Shown: positions 8,683-18,010, counted from the stretch's first letter. The stretch: 64,000 bases of DNA from Bacteroidota bacterium (GCA_016722375.1 JADKJG010000002.1:62001-126000); one strand, 5' to 3'. The notes: generated by a model not told the origin, from the sequence alone. Program-made: numbers and translations.

Positions 8683-9794
8683 TATAAAATGGATTTCTGT
8701 TTTTCAGGAGCGAAGCTAGCATTTTTAATGGCTACCTGTCTGGCTACGTTTTCTGCTATTTCGTCAAAAGCCTCGGTCACTTGAATATTATCTCTACCAT
8801 AAATACTCACCGGTTTACCGGTGTCTCCTCCTTCGCGAATGCTTTGTACTAACGGAATCTGTCCAAGTAGAGGTACTTCATATTCGTCGGCCATTTTTTG
8901 CCCACCTCCCTTGCCAAAAATGTAATACTTGTTGTCCGGCAATTCCTCTGGCGTGAAATAGGCCATGTTTTCAACAATGCCCAGTATAGGCACATTGATG
9001 CTGTCTAACCGAAACATAGCAAGAGCTTTTCGTGCATCAGCAAGGGCTACTTCCTGTGGCGTAGTGACAATCACTGCACCGGTTACGTTGAGCGTTTGCG
9101 CTACGGTGATATGCACATCACCGGTACCAGGAGGCATATCTACAATCATATAATCGAGCTTGCCCCAGATACAATCTGTGACAAATTGGCGCAGCGCAGA
9201 GGTAACCATGGGTCCGCGCCAAACGATAGCCTGACGCTCATCCACCAACAAGCCAATAGAGAGCAATTTAATACCTTCGGCTTCCAGTGGAACCATGAAA
9301 TGCTTCTCTTTAATAAGCCTGATTTCAGGTTTTTTACCTTTCACTCCCAACATGGTGGGGATAGATGGCCCGTGAATATCAGCATCTATCAAACCTACTT
9401 TAGCACCGGTGCGTGCCAGACTCAGCGCCAGGTTTACCGCCACCGTGGACTTCCCAACTCCTCCTTTGCCGGAAGCAACACAGATAATATTTTTGACACT
9501 AGGCAGCACGTTGACATTGGTATTTCGAAGTGAGGTGACATTGGCATCTATGTCTATCTCTACCTTCATATCGGCGTTTACATATTGCTGAATGGCTTTG
9601 ATGCAATCGTTTTTGATTTTTTCTTTGAGTGGGCAAGCAGGGGTTGTCAGCGTAAGTTTGAAACTAACTTTGCCCTGCTCCACTACTATATTGCTAATCA
9701 TATTAAGGGAAACCAAATCCTTGTGAAGATCGGGGTCATCCACATGGCGAAGGGCATTTAAAATATCTTCTGATGTATAATTCATATCGTTCAT
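8682..9794 (-). CDS. mrp: Mrp/NBP35-family iron-sulfur carrier ATPase
   Basis: The 370-residue protein has an N-terminal MIP18/DUF59 domain (about residues 8-80) and a ParA-like ATPase domain. Its deviant Walker A is GKGGVGKS (residues 109-116), followed by LIDADIHGPS and DMPPGTGD. Such ATPases (ApbC/Mrp) carry and transfer 4Fe-4S clusters. The CxxC cluster ligand found in enterobacterial and eukaryotic homologues near ENM is absent: this protein reads ENMAYFTPEEL there. I recall this as common in Bacteroidota. It is the first gene of the mrp-nfu pair. Confidence 0.93.
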   Translation of the reverse strand: MNDMNYTSEDILNALRHVDDPDLHKDLVSLNMISNIVVEQGKVSFKLTLTTPACPLKEKIKNDCIKAIQQYVNADMKVEIDIDANVTSLRNTNVNVLPSVKNIICVASGKGGVGKSTVAVNLALSLARTGAKVGLIDADIHGPSIPTMLGVKGKKPEIRLIKEKHFMVPLEAEGIKLLSIGLLVDERQAIVWRGPMVTSALRQFVTDCIWGKLDYMIVDMPPGTGDVHITVAQTLNVTGAVIVTTPQEVALADARKALAMFRLDSINVPILGIVENMAYFTPEELPDNKYYIFGKGGGQKMADEYEVPLLGQIPLVQSIREGGDTGKPVSIYGRDNIQVTEAFDEIAENVARQVAIKNASFAPEKQKSIL

Positions 9795-9872
9795 TGGGGG
9801 CGAAGTTCTACTTTGTTGATGAAAGGAGCAAACATAAAATAGGATTTCAATGCAGAAAAAATCAATAGTCTG

Positions 9873-9893
9873 TTAAGAAGCTGTTTGGATTTG
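9873..9893 (+). repeat. Dispersed repeat end, copy also at 24370-24390
   Basis: The 18-mer AAGAAGCTGTTTGGATTT lies here on the plus strand and again, extended to 21 identical bases, on the minus strand at 24370-24390, where it forms the outer arm of a palindromic element. Here only one arm is seen. It lies in the 246-bp gap upstream of mrp. Confidence 0.6.
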
Positions 9894-10040
9894 GATGATA
9901 ATATCGCTGTTTTCTGAATTGCGATTTCCATTGCCTTGAACCTACATGTCTATAAAACGAGTAATACAGTTTTGAATAGTTACAATGGCAGCCTAAACTT
10001 ATTTTGGAGGAGACCAAAAATATTTAACTGCCTTATTCAA

Positions 10041-10451
10041 TTACAGGTCAAACTCACCTGCTGCTTCGGGTTGATAAACTATTTCATCAATTTTTAATTG
10101 AGTTAAACCGGCAGGCACTATCCATTCTATTTCATCTCCAACTTTATAACCTATCAATGCGGTTGCAATAGGGGAGAATATGGATATTTTATGTTCTTTA
10201 AAATTTGCTTGGTCAGGGTAAACTATCTGAAACTGAATCTGTTTGTTACTATTTAAAAAACTCAATTTCACAATCGAATTCATGGTAACAACGTTTGAAG
10301 GAATAGCTTGAGGTTCCACTATTTCAGCCGAGTCTAACTCTGCTAACAGTTTTTCGGATTCAACTTTACTTATCGAATTAAATTGTTTAGCATCATTTAT
10401 ACACTTCTTAATTCGTGCATAATCAAGTCGGTTTACAATTATTTTACTCAT
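10041..10451 (-). CDS. GreA/GreB/Rnk-like transcription factor
   Basis: The 136-residue protein has a short helical N-terminus and a C-terminal GreA/GreB-type FKBP-like domain. Family phrases include NSIVKLSF, QIVYPDQAN, KISIFSPIATALIGYKVGDEIEW and a closing IDEIVYQPE. The long coiled coil of true GreA is missing, which is the Rnk arrangement. Such proteins bind RNA polymerase near the secondary channel. The exact role is not determined by sequence. It is a solitary gene with gaps of 246 bp and 372 bp on its two sides. Confidence 0.8.
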   Translation of the reverse strand: MSKIIVNRLDYARIKKCINDAKQFNSISKVESEKLLAELDSAEIVEPQAIPSNVVTMNSIVKLSFLNSNKQIQFQIVYPDQANFKEHKISIFSPIATALIGYKVGDEIEWIVPAGLTQLKIDEIVYQPEAAGEFDL

Positions 10452-10823
10452 AATTATCTGTTTTTAAAATTATTTTGAAGATTTTAATCAATGTGTTATA
10501 CAAAAGGGATTACTTGCTGTCACCCCAGAAGTTACAAAACGTTTTATCCGATTTTACCATTAACTGAAACCGTAACAGCCGCGAATAAAGGCGGATTATT
10601 ATAACTTCTCAAAGCCCAACCGAAAATAAAGTTAAGACTGTTTAATCTTAAAAGGTTTTCCATTTCATAACCATTACCACTTCCGCAAATTTAGACCTTA
10701 TTCTCAATATTATATATCCAATTAACGCAAATTAATATAGTAGGCGTTTAAAAGGCTCATGCATAGTTGGGTTTTGAGGCGGGGCGGACCCGGAGGTATT
10801 GATAAGGTTATGTTGATAGAGGC
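10452..10823. other. Intergenic region, nothing recognised
   Basis: 372 bp between the GreA/Rnk-like gene and the transporter gene. No plausible reading frame, repeat, terminator with a T tract or RNA motif was recognised. The upstream promoter of the GreA/Rnk-like gene should be here. Confidence 0.5.
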
Positions 10824-11621
10824 TTATTTAATTTCAATAGCGCCTTCTTCCGCCTGATGTTTGAGCCGGTGAGAAAGTTCATGGCCGAGGTAATTATCTA
10901 TGAGGCGGTGGCCGAGGTAAATGGCCGGTGTGAGGACAATAGCCGCAGTGACTTTATATAGATAGTTGACGATGCCGACGGCGAAAATCATGTGGAGCGA
11001 CCATTGTCCTTGTTGCCCGTGTTTGAGCAGGTAGAAGGCGATAAAGAGGACGAGGAAGCTATCAATGAGTTGGGAGATGACGGTGGAACCGGTAGAGCGC
11101 AACCAAACCATGCGATCGCCGGTTTTCTTTTTCACCCAATGGAAAATGCCTACGTCCACTAATTGGCCAATCATAAAGGCAACGAGCGAGCCGATAATGA
11201 TGTTGGCACCCTGACCAAAAACGGCGTTGTAGGCTTTGCCAAAATCAAGTTCTTTACCATAGTTGGAGCTGCTTAGCCACCAGCCGGCTGGCGCGGTGTG
11301 CATGGCAGCAAAGAGGGCGACATAGGCATAGGCAATCATGATGGCGGCAATCCAAGAAATGAAGCGCACCCCGCGCACGCCGAAGTATTCGTTGATGATG
11401 TCTGTCATGATGAAAACAAGGGGCCAGAGAAGGACGCCGCAGGTTTGGCTGATGCCGTCGAAATGAAAGCCAAATAAGTCGAAGACCGGCTTTTGAAAGC
11501 CGAGCGTGTCTTCGACTGAAAAGATTTTAACGCCCATGAATTCGGCCACCATCGCGTTGGCGATGAAGAAAGCACTCATGACGATGTAAAGACGATTGGT
11601 TTTGTCAGCGAAATACTTCAT
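10824..11621 (-). CDS. Queuosine precursor transporter (VUT family, YhhQ-like)
   Basis: The 265-residue integral membrane protein has about six to seven hydrophobic segments. It opens with the DUF165/VUT pattern NAMVAEFMGVKIF and continues with VFIMTDIINEYFG, the acidic helix pair typical of YhhQ. The E. coli homologue imports preQ0/preQ1 for tRNA queuosine synthesis. No PreQ1 riboswitch is evident in the 89 bp upstream, and no queuosine enzyme is adjacent. The family is clear and the substrate is inferred from homologues. Confidence 0.88.
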   Translation of the reverse strand: MKYFADKTNRLYIVMSAFFIANAMVAEFMGVKIFSVEDTLGFQKPVFDLFGFHFDGISQTCGVLLWPLVFIMTDIINEYFGVRGVRFISWIAAIMIAYAYVALFAAMHTAPAGWWLSSSNYGKELDFGKAYNAVFGQGANIIIGSLVAFMIGQLVDVGIFHWVKKKTGDRMVWLRSTGSTVISQLIDSFLVLFIAFYLLKHGQQGQWSLHMIFAVGIVNYLYKVTAAIVLTPAIYLGHRLIDNYLGHELSHRLKHQAEEGAIEIK

Positions 11622-11710
11622 GAGGTTTAACGATTAGTTATTTGCAGAATTACAGATTGACCGATTCGCCAATTGTTGTTTTTATTATTTCTGTAAATCT
11701 GCAAATTGAT

Positions 11711-12613
11711 TTATGGCGTCACTAAAAAATGTTCTACCTCTTGCTTTAGTCCCGGCCCTCCTAGATTATTTTCTGCCTGATGCCATTTTTGGTCTCCATA
11801 TTTTCCGGAAGGATAGCCATGTGCTGAAAGAGAAAGAATCTTTATCGGAGAAGTTAAGTGATTCATGAGCTGATAGGAGAGGGTTTCTCTCAAACCACAT
11901 TCGCCGTTATGTTCTTCGATGGTGATGATTTTTTTTGATTGGTTGACGGAATGAATTAGGTCGTTGGGTAATTCTGTGATGGGGAAAATACTAAGTACCC
12001 ATATCTCTAAATCTTTTGCCGCATCGAGGTGATAGATGTTTTCAACTACCGGCCCGGTTCCTACTACCACGCCTTTTGTTCCGTCTTTAATTTTTCTCCA
12101 GGTAGCAAAGGGAGCTACCGGTGTAGGAATTTTTGCGCCAACATTCAGACGAAGATAGTTGGGATGAGGATCATCCTGCATCATTGCAACAGACTGTGCC
12201 ACATCATCGGCTGTGAAGGGAACGTAAACGCGCATGTTGGGGAGAATGCGCATGGCACCAATGTCTTCAATGTTATGATGGGTAGCCCCCATAATGCCGT
12301 AACCATATCCACCGCCATTGCCCACCAGTTTCACCGGTAGGTTGTGCAGGCAGACATCATTGCGAATCTGTTCATAAGGACGGATGGTAACAAAAGGAGA
12401 AATGCTGTAAACCCAGGGAATAAAACCTTCGTGGGCCAGTGCCGCAGATACGGTCACCATATTTTGCTCGGCCACTCCAGCGTTAATGAATTTCTCGCCG
12501 AACTTCTCTTGTACTTTCTCTAAAGCCATATAGCCTAAGTCCCCGGTGACAAATACCATTTCGGGGTGTTTGTCAAAAAGGGTGATCATGGATTGGGCAA
12601 ATTCTACACGCAT
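11711..12613 (-). CDS. Transketolase, C-terminal (pyrimidine-binding) subunit
   Basis: The 300-residue protein contains the transketolase pyrimidine domain (residues ~1-170, with the catalytic glutamate in INAGVAEQNMV) and the C-terminal regulatory domain. It pairs with the separately encoded TPP-binding subunit just upstream, with a 5-bp gap. Split transketolases of this kind act in the non-oxidative pentose phosphate pathway or in making special sugars. No sugar-biosynthesis cluster surrounds it here, so the precise substrate is open. Confidence 0.9.
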   Translation of the reverse strand: MRVEFAQSMITLFDKHPEMVFVTGDLGYMALEKVQEKFGEKFINAGVAEQNMVTVSAALAHEGFIPWVYSISPFVTIRPYEQIRNDVCLHNLPVKLVGNGGGYGYGIMGATHHNIEDIGAMRILPNMRVYVPFTADDVAQSVAMMQDDPHPNYLRLNVGAKIPTPVAPFATWRKIKDGTKGVVVGTGPVVENIYHLDAAKDLEIWVLSIFPITELPNDLIHSVNQSKKIITIEEHNGECGLRETLSYQLMNHLTSPIKILSLSAHGYPSGKYGDQKWHQAENNLGGPGLKQEVEHFLVTP

Positions 12614-12618
12614 AAGAA

Positions 12619-13452
12619 CTAATTCTGTAATTCTGTCAATCCGTCAATCCGTAAATCATATTGAAGCTGAACCTCTTTCATAATTGCCTGATATTGATCT
12701 TCTTTCATCGGTAGATAATGGCAATCTACTTTGTCTTCAAACTGTTTCCATCCCTTTCCTTTGGTAGTATTGCAGATTATGGCAGTTGGAAGTTTTGAGT
12801 GTTGGGTTTCAAGTTTGGCTTGTTCCAGAGAAGTGAAATCATGACCATCGGCAAGGAGTACATTAAATCCAAAGGCTTCTAATTTTTTGTCAAGCGGCTC
12901 CATCTTCATCACATCTTCTGTTCTTCCAATTCCTTGCAATCGGTTTCTATCAATCAGCAGTATGACATTTGTAAGCAAATGGTGGGCAATGAAAAGCATG
13001 GCCTCCCAGGTAGAACCTTCGTTTAGTTCTCCATCAGAAATAATACAGAAAATCATTTTATCCTTCTTTTTCAATCGCTGTGCTAGCCCTAAACCTGCGG
13101 CCAGCGATAAGCCATGTCCAAGACTACCGGTAGCGAAAGGAATTCTTTTTAATTTATTCACCGGTGGGTGGGCAGCAAGATAAGTGTCATTCTTGTAGAA
13201 GGTTTGAATGTCCGCTTCGCTGAGAATTCCCTCTTCCGCTAGCATAGAGTATATTGTAGCAGCGGCGTGCCCTTTGGATAAAATGATTTCATCGTCTTCT
13301 TTCATCCAAGCAAAGCGCACGAAAGTTACTATTTCAGCTATGCTTAATGAACAGCCTACATGACCGGCATTCGCGACTTTATACATGCCGAGAAAGCGTT
13401 TCTTAATGTTTAGAACTTTTATTAGTAAATCCTGGTGAAGGGCTATTTCCAT
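12619..13452 (-). CDS. Transketolase, N-terminal (TPP-binding) subunit
   Basis: The 277-residue protein has the thiamine-diphosphate domain only: AGHVGCSLS near residue 30, SKGHAA at 59-64, GSLGHGLS at 109-116, and the TPP-metal motif SDGELNEG (139-146) ending at Asn170. The first glycine of the usual GDG motif is serine, a mild variant. It forms a functional unit with the downstream subunit gene. The metallophosphoesterase gene lies 12 bp upstream, so the three genes probably form one transcript. Confidence 0.9.
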   Translation of the reverse strand: MEIALHQDLLIKVLNIKKRFLGMYKVANAGHVGCSLSIAEIVTFVRFAWMKEDDEIILSKGHAAATIYSMLAEEGILSEADIQTFYKNDTYLAAHPPVNKLKRIPFATGSLGHGLSLAAGLGLAQRLKKKDKMIFCIISDGELNEGSTWEAMLFIAHHLLTNVILLIDRNRLQGIGRTEDVMKMEPLDKKLEAFGFNVLLADGHDFTSLEQAKLETQHSKLPTAIICNTTKGKGWKQFEDKVDCHYLPMKEDQYQAIMKEVQLQYDLRIDGLTELQN

Positions 13453-13464
13453 CGGGAGGCAATA

Positions 13465-13974
13465 TTATATGATTTCACCTCGCTTTCCCAATTCAATGGC
13501 TTCGAGGTCTTTAATTTTTCCATTATCCAAATTGAAACGCAGTACCGTCTTTATTTTATGAAAGCCATGCGAGCCGGCTGCGCCGGGATTCATCATGAGC
13601 ATATTGTGATGTTGCTGGTCGCGCATTACTTTCAAAATATGTGAATGTCCACAGATGAATATATCCGGTTTCAATTCCTCGATTTTCTTTCGTGCTTTCG
13701 GTTCATAATTACCCGGATATCCACCGATATGAATCAGGAGAATTTTCAATCCCTCTTTTTCCATTTCAAGATGTAGGGGGAAATCCATCCTCAATTCCTT
13801 TCCGTCAATATTTCCATATACAGCGAAAAACGGTTTGAATTGTTTTAGCTCATCTGCCAACTCAGTCGTTCCAATGTCTCCGGCATGCCATATTTCATCT
13901 ACATCCTTAAAGACCTCCTTGATTTTAGTATCAAGAAAGCCATGCGTATCGCTAAGTAAACCTATTTTGAGCAT
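13465..13974 (-). CDS. YfcE/MJ0936-type metallophosphoesterase
   Basis: The 169-residue protein has all the metal-binding motifs of the small calcineurin-like phosphodiesterases: LLSDTHG, HAGDIG, VYGNID, LIHIGGYPG, ICGHSHI and NPGAAGSHG. These cytosolic enzymes hydrolyse phosphodiester model substrates, and their natural substrate is mostly unknown. It is the first gene of a likely three-gene unit with the split transketolase. The 215-bp divergent gap to the palmitoyltransferase-like gene should hold both promoters. Confidence 0.92.
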   Translation of the reverse strand: MLKIGLLSDTHGFLDTKIKEVFKDVDEIWHAGDIGTTELADELKQFKPFFAVYGNIDGKELRMDFPLHLEMEKEGLKILLIHIGGYPGNYEPKARKKIEELKPDIFICGHSHILKVMRDQQHHNMLMMNPGAAGSHGFHKIKTVLRFNLDNGKIKDLEAIELGKRGEII

Positions 13975-14189
13975 GTGATTAAGAAAGAAAACTTATGGCA
14001 GGCGAAAAAAGAATAATTTCTATAGATCAAGTGCTATAATCAAGATAGTGTCTATTCTATAAATCAGATATGGGCAGATTATCCACAGGCCATAGAACAT
14101 AGAATTTCATTTTCTCCTAAAAATTCCATCTTTGTTGCGGAACATTTGAGTAGGTATGTTAAAATTGAACAACAAACATTATTTTGCGG

Positions 14190-15401
14190 ATGGGACTTTT
14201 TGACAAGTGTTATGAATATAATCGTACGGAAATAGTCAAGGAGAAAGGAAATTATCCTTACTTCAGACCTATTCAGGAGAGTGAAGGTCCCGTGGTACGA
14301 ATGGAGGGACGGAAAATGGTGATGGCCGGAAGTAACAACTATCTGGGCTTGACCACTCATCCTAACGTAGAAGCTGCTGCCATCGAGGCCATTAAGAAAT
14401 ATGGCACCAGTTGTTCTGGTTCCCGCTTTCTTACCGGAACCATTGATTTACACGAAGAATTAGAACGGAAGATTGCCAAATTTATGGGCAAGGAAGCCGC
14501 CTTATTGTTCAGCACGGGTTATCAAGCGGGGCAAGGAGTTATTTTGCCGCTCATCGGCAAAGGAGATTTTATCTTGAGCGATCGCGACAACCACGCCAGT
14601 ATAGTTGCTGGTAATATGTTGGCTTCTGCTTCTCATGCGCACGTATATCGTTATAAGCACAACGATATGAAGGACTTAGAGAAAAGACTTAAAAGTATTC
14701 CCCTCGAAGCGAATAAACTTATTGTAACCGATGGGGTTTTTAGTGCTCTGGGAACAATTGCCAAACTCGACGAAGTTTCGGCTTTGGCTAAAACATATAA
14801 CGCCATTGTTTTGGTAGATGACGCTCACGGCTTTGGTGTGATGGGCCCGGGTGGACTGGGAACGCCCGCGCACTTCAACGTACAGAAAGATATTGACCTG
14901 ATTGTCTGCACCTTTAGCAAAACACTGGCTTCGCTGGGTGGTTTTGTGGTAGGCCCTGAACGAGTGATTAACTATTTGAAACATAAATCGCCCGCCCTGA
15001 TATTTTCTGCTTCACCAACACCTGCATCGGTAGCTGCTGCAAATGCAGCACTTGATATCTTGATGGTTCAACCTGAATTGTCAGAGAAGGTAAGGAGAAA
15101 CGCTGATCGGGTACGAGTGGCTTTGAAGGATTCCGGGTTTAACGTGGTAGAAGGCGAATCGGCTATTGTTCCGGTTATTATCGGCGACGATGAAAAGACT
15201 TTCATCATTTGGAAAATGCTTTATGACGAAGGTGTTTTTGTGAATGCCTTTATTTCTCCTGCTACTCCGCCGGGCATGCAAATGCTGCGCACCAGCTATA
15301 TGGCCTCTCATGAAAATGAACATCTGGATTTCATTATTGACAAATTCAGAAAGATAGGCAGCGAATTAGGATTGCTGAATCATCAATACCAAAAACATTG
15401 A
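14190..15401 (+). CDS. spt: Serine palmitoyltransferase / alpha-oxoamine synthase family PLP enzyme
   Basis: A class II PLP enzyme of about 403 residues. It shows the NNYLGLTTHPNV N-terminal motif, GTSCSGSRFLTGT, the cofactor-stacking DNHAS, DDAHGFG with the PLP aspartate, and the Schiff-base lysine in CTFSKTLASLGG (Lys244). The close match to Sphingobacterium-type Spt, and the lack of a neighbouring tdh or biotin gene, favour condensation of serine with an acyl-CoA to make 3-ketosphinganine. KBL or BioF activity cannot be fully excluded. ATG 14190 is preferred over the TTG at 14184. Confidence 0.85.
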   Translation: MGLFDKCYEYNRTEIVKEKGNYPYFRPIQESEGPVVRMEGRKMVMAGSNNYLGLTTHPNVEAAAIEAIKKYGTSCSGSRFLTGTIDLHEELERKIAKFMGKEAALLFSTGYQAGQGVILPLIGKGDFILSDRDNHASIVAGNMLASASHAHVYRYKHNDMKDLEKRLKSIPLEANKLIVTDGVFSALGTIAKLDEVSALAKTYNAIVLVDDAHGFGVMGPGGLGTPAHFNVQKDIDLIVCTFSKTLASLGGFVVGPERVINYLKHKSPALIFSASPTPASVAAANAALDILMVQPELSEKVRRNADRVRVALKDSGFNVVEGESAIVPVIIGDDEKTFIIWKMLYDEGVFVNAFISPATPPGMQMLRTSYMASHENEHLDFIIDKFRKIGSELGLLNHQYQKH

Positions 15402-15440
15402 ACCCTCGCGGCCTTTTGCCTCTCCTTATAATATGCTGAC

Positions 15441-16748
15441 ATGAAGTTGAAAAAACGATCCTACTATTACATAGAAGGAAAAGATAGCTCCAACCCTTCC
15501 CAACTCAAATTTATTAAACGAGAGATTGATTGCGAAGATACCTTTGAAGATGAACTGATTATGCTGGCTTTCCCGATGGGTTTGCTCAAAGAAATTTCAT
15601 CCGTACTGACGCAATTTAATTTGCGCGATGATGCAGAATACTTCTACAGCGAATGTCGCGAGGTAGTATCCGTTCCCGAAAAGCACGTGAACGAAAAGGG
15701 AGAAGGCAAACTGACCTTTCAAAGCTACTTCCACAAATTTCCTGATTCTGTTCAGCATTTTTTTGACGATGCCATTGTCGTGGTTGTCCTTCATCCTCAA
15801 CCCGGCACCGGGGAAGAAAGTAAGGGAGATTATAACATGCTGGGATACATCCATGTCAATTTGATTGATTTCAAAGATGCTACCGGACAAATTCACCCCG
15901 GTTATTATTACAACATCCTTCGCCTCAGCGAGCGCGAAGTAAATGGCGAAGCGATTTATCGCCGCAAACGAATCTTTACTACGCTCTTCAATGTATTGCA
16001 TGATTTAACCGACCTCAACGATATCCACTTTGCCTATTCATCCATGGGCAGAGAAAATCAGGCCATTAACGACGCGGTAAGAATGAATGTAGAGCGCCAC
16101 GGCAAATTTGCCGACATCGTTACCATGCGAAACAATACCCATGTCAATTTGCTTTACGGCAGCGGCAGCGCTGCAAAAAAGATGATTGATATTTCCACCG
16201 ACCGCGATGCGCTTCGCGAATATTACTCCATGATTAAAGACCTGCGCGGTCCGCTTCTTTTCAACCAAATTCATTCCGAAGAAAAATTCTTCGCCATGAC
16301 CGACCGCATCCTTTCTTCATCACCCACCAGTCGGATATACATGATGCCCGATGCCAAAGGAAACTTTGCCGCAGCCGGTTTCTTCATCAACTGGGGCGAC
16401 TATCTGCACCTCAAACTTCAAAACCCCAAAGGCATCTTTAAAGTGATTGATGCCCTGCACCTCACAGATAAATTGCTTTATCCCACTTTATTAGTCGAAG
16501 GTAACGACGCAACCAGACAACTGGCAAAAGGTGCCGCTTACCGATACCTGAACGACCACAACGTCAAACTCACCGTCATGAATGCCATATCCGCCGATCC
16601 TCACTTCGAAGTGAAGAAGAGCTTAATCCACGACCCCTTTGTTTATTTTGTCATCTACGACCGGCCAGAAATTTATCACGCCATGAAAGAACACAGCAAA
16701 GACGAGGCAGGCAACGTGCGCCTCTTTATTGATACCCCCATGCTCTAA
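15441..16748 (+). CDS. Uncharacterised protein downstream of spt (possible GNAT-like acyltransferase)
   Basis: A 435-residue soluble protein with no signal peptide or membrane segment. The C-terminal half (residues ~275-425) alternates strands and helices in a way that resembles a GNAT N-acyltransferase fold (AAGFFINWGDYLHLKL, LYPTLLVEGND, LAKGAAYRYLND). I see no decisive acetyl-CoA loop. It starts 39 bp after spt on the same strand. Since bacterial ceramide synthases are GNAT-like, sphinganine N-acylation is a hypothesis. Otherwise function is unknown. Confidence 0.6.
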   Translation: MKLKKRSYYYIEGKDSSNPSQLKFIKREIDCEDTFEDELIMLAFPMGLLKEISSVLTQFNLRDDAEYFYSECREVVSVPEKHVNEKGEGKLTFQSYFHKFPDSVQHFFDDAIVVVVLHPQPGTGEESKGDYNMLGYIHVNLIDFKDATGQIHPGYYYNILRLSEREVNGEAIYRRKRIFTTLFNVLHDLTDLNDIHFAYSSMGRENQAINDAVRMNVERHGKFADIVTMRNNTHVNLLYGSGSAAKKMIDISTDRDALREYYSMIKDLRGPLLFNQIHSEEKFFAMTDRILSSSPTSRIYMMPDAKGNFAAAGFFINWGDYLHLKLQNPKGIFKVIDALHLTDKLLYPTLLVEGNDATRQLAKGAAYRYLNDHNVKLTVMNAISADPHFEVKKSLIHDPFVYFVIYDRPEIYHAMKEHSKDEAGNVRLFIDTPML

Positions 16749-16779
16749 TACAAAACATCAAAACGGCCAATTATAAAAC

Positions 16780-17175
16780 ATGAAAGAAAGACTGCTCAAC
16801 GCCTTTAGAAACTGGAATCCCGAAATAGAACTGACCGTCAAAGTCCGGTTCATACAAAAAGGAGAAGACACCCCGCTCACCGGTAGCCAATACACCGTCC
16901 GTCTATACGACAAAGACTTATTCACCGATGATGACTATCTCGGAAGTTCCCAACTCAACGAACGCGGCGAGGCCCATATCCACTTCCATCCCGCAGACCT
17001 GCGCGAAGGCAGCCTCGGTTTCGACGAACTGCCCGACCTATACGTATTGCTCTTCAAAGGAAACGTAGTCCACTTTCAAAGCAAAGTGTGGGACAATGTA
17101 GATTTCGACAAACTCGGCCTGCTCGATTTGAAAGAAGGCGAAGTGCTTCACTTCGGAACCTTTCTGGTTGACTAA
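16780..17175 (+). CDS. Small beta-rich protein, transthyretin/C2-like, unknown function
   Basis: The 131-residue protein is predicted to be mostly beta strands, with the phrases YTVRLYDKDLFTDDDYLG and GEAHIHFHPADLREG. These resemble C2 or transthyretin-like calcium- or lipid-binding domains, and the acidic DKDLFTDDD loop could bind calcium. There is no signal peptide. It is the third gene of the spt unit, 31 bp after the previous gene. Membrane association with a lipid pathway is only a guess. Confidence 0.6.
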   Translation: MKERLLNAFRNWNPEIELTVKVRFIQKGEDTPLTGSQYTVRLYDKDLFTDDDYLGSSQLNERGEAHIHFHPADLREGSLGFDELPDLYVLLFKGNVVHFQSKVWDNVDFDKLGLLDLKEGEVLHFGTFLVD

Positions 17176-17270
17176 TCCCAGACCACACTCCGAAACTTAC
17201 CGATAAACTCTTGTTGCCTTCAACCAACAACAGCTTTCTAAAATCTTTCCCAAAGCACAAATACAATTTG

Positions 17271-17395
17271 GGCGCGTCCCCTTGCTGAAACGCAAGGGGG
17301 CAGGCTTTCGGCTCTATCTTTTTCTTAACTCTAAAATATTTTTGGAAAGAAAAAGGATGCCGCCTCTATCCTTCGCGCTGCCATTATCCCTATTC
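17271..17395 (+). repeat. Dispersed hairpin element, copy 1
   Basis: A CCCCTTGC/GCAAGGGG hairpin (17278-17299) is followed by AGGCTTTCGGCTCTATC. A long stem of ATCTTTTTCTT with AAGAAAAAGGAT comes next, then CCGCCTCTATCCTTCGCG. A diverged copy lies inverted at about 25125-25240. From memory, elements with this GGCTNTATC...GGATNCCG pattern recur in many Bacteroidota intergenic regions. The two copies and the stem are seen here. The phylum-wide spread is recollection. Confidence 0.6.
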
Positions 17396-17487
17396 GGAGA
17401 GCGGTTAAGGTGAGATTGAAAACCGAAAGCGCTGTGACTTAACTTAATGGCTTGAGTCAATGAGATAAATCTGTATTGGATACGCTA

Positions 17488-18010
17488 TGACAGCCTGTCA
17501 TCGGAGTAAAATCTTCAATGGATGGCATTGACAGCGTGTCAGTAGGGTAAATTCTTTTCAGGATAGGCATTGACAGCGTGTCAGTGGGGTAAATTCTTTT
17601 CAGGATGGCATTGACACCATGTCATCGAGGCAAATTCTTTTCAGGATGGCATTGACAGCGTGTCAGGGGGGCAAATTCTTTTCAGGATAGGCATTGACAG
17701 CGTGTCAGGGAGGCAAATTCTTTTCAGGATGGCATTGACAGCGTGTCAGGGAGGCAAATTCTTTTCAGGATAGGCATTGACAGCGTGTCAGGAGGCAAAT
17801 TCTTTTCAGGATAGGCATTGACAGCGTGGCAAGGAGGCAAATTCTTTTCAGGATGGAATTGACAGCGTGTCAGGGAGGCAAATTCTTTTCAGGATAGGCA
17901 TTGACAGCGTGTCAGGGAGGCAAATTCTTTTCAGGAAGGCATTTACAGCGTGTCAGGAAGGCAAATTCTTTTCAGGATGGAATTGACAGCTTGTCATCGA
18001 GGTAAAATCT
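17488..18010. repeat. Intergenic tandem array B (13 units, 41/42-bp dimeric period)
   Basis: The TGACA of each unit starts at 17488, 17529, 17571, 17612, 17653, 17695, 17736, 17778, 17819, 17860, 17902, 17943 and 17984, so spacing is always 41 or 42. Each unit is a dimer of two ~21-bp halves that both begin GGCA and contain TCAGG. One half carries the inverted repeat TGACAGCGTGTCA, the other reads AAATTCTTTTCAGG. It lies between the small C2-like gene and the M23 peptidase gene. With the hairpin element it accounts for most of the 941-bp gap. Confidence 0.9.

Noticed and set aside
17278..17299. Hairpin after the C2-like gene as a rho-independent terminator
   Set aside because: The stem is good but no T run follows. 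It is better explained as the first arm of the dispersed element.
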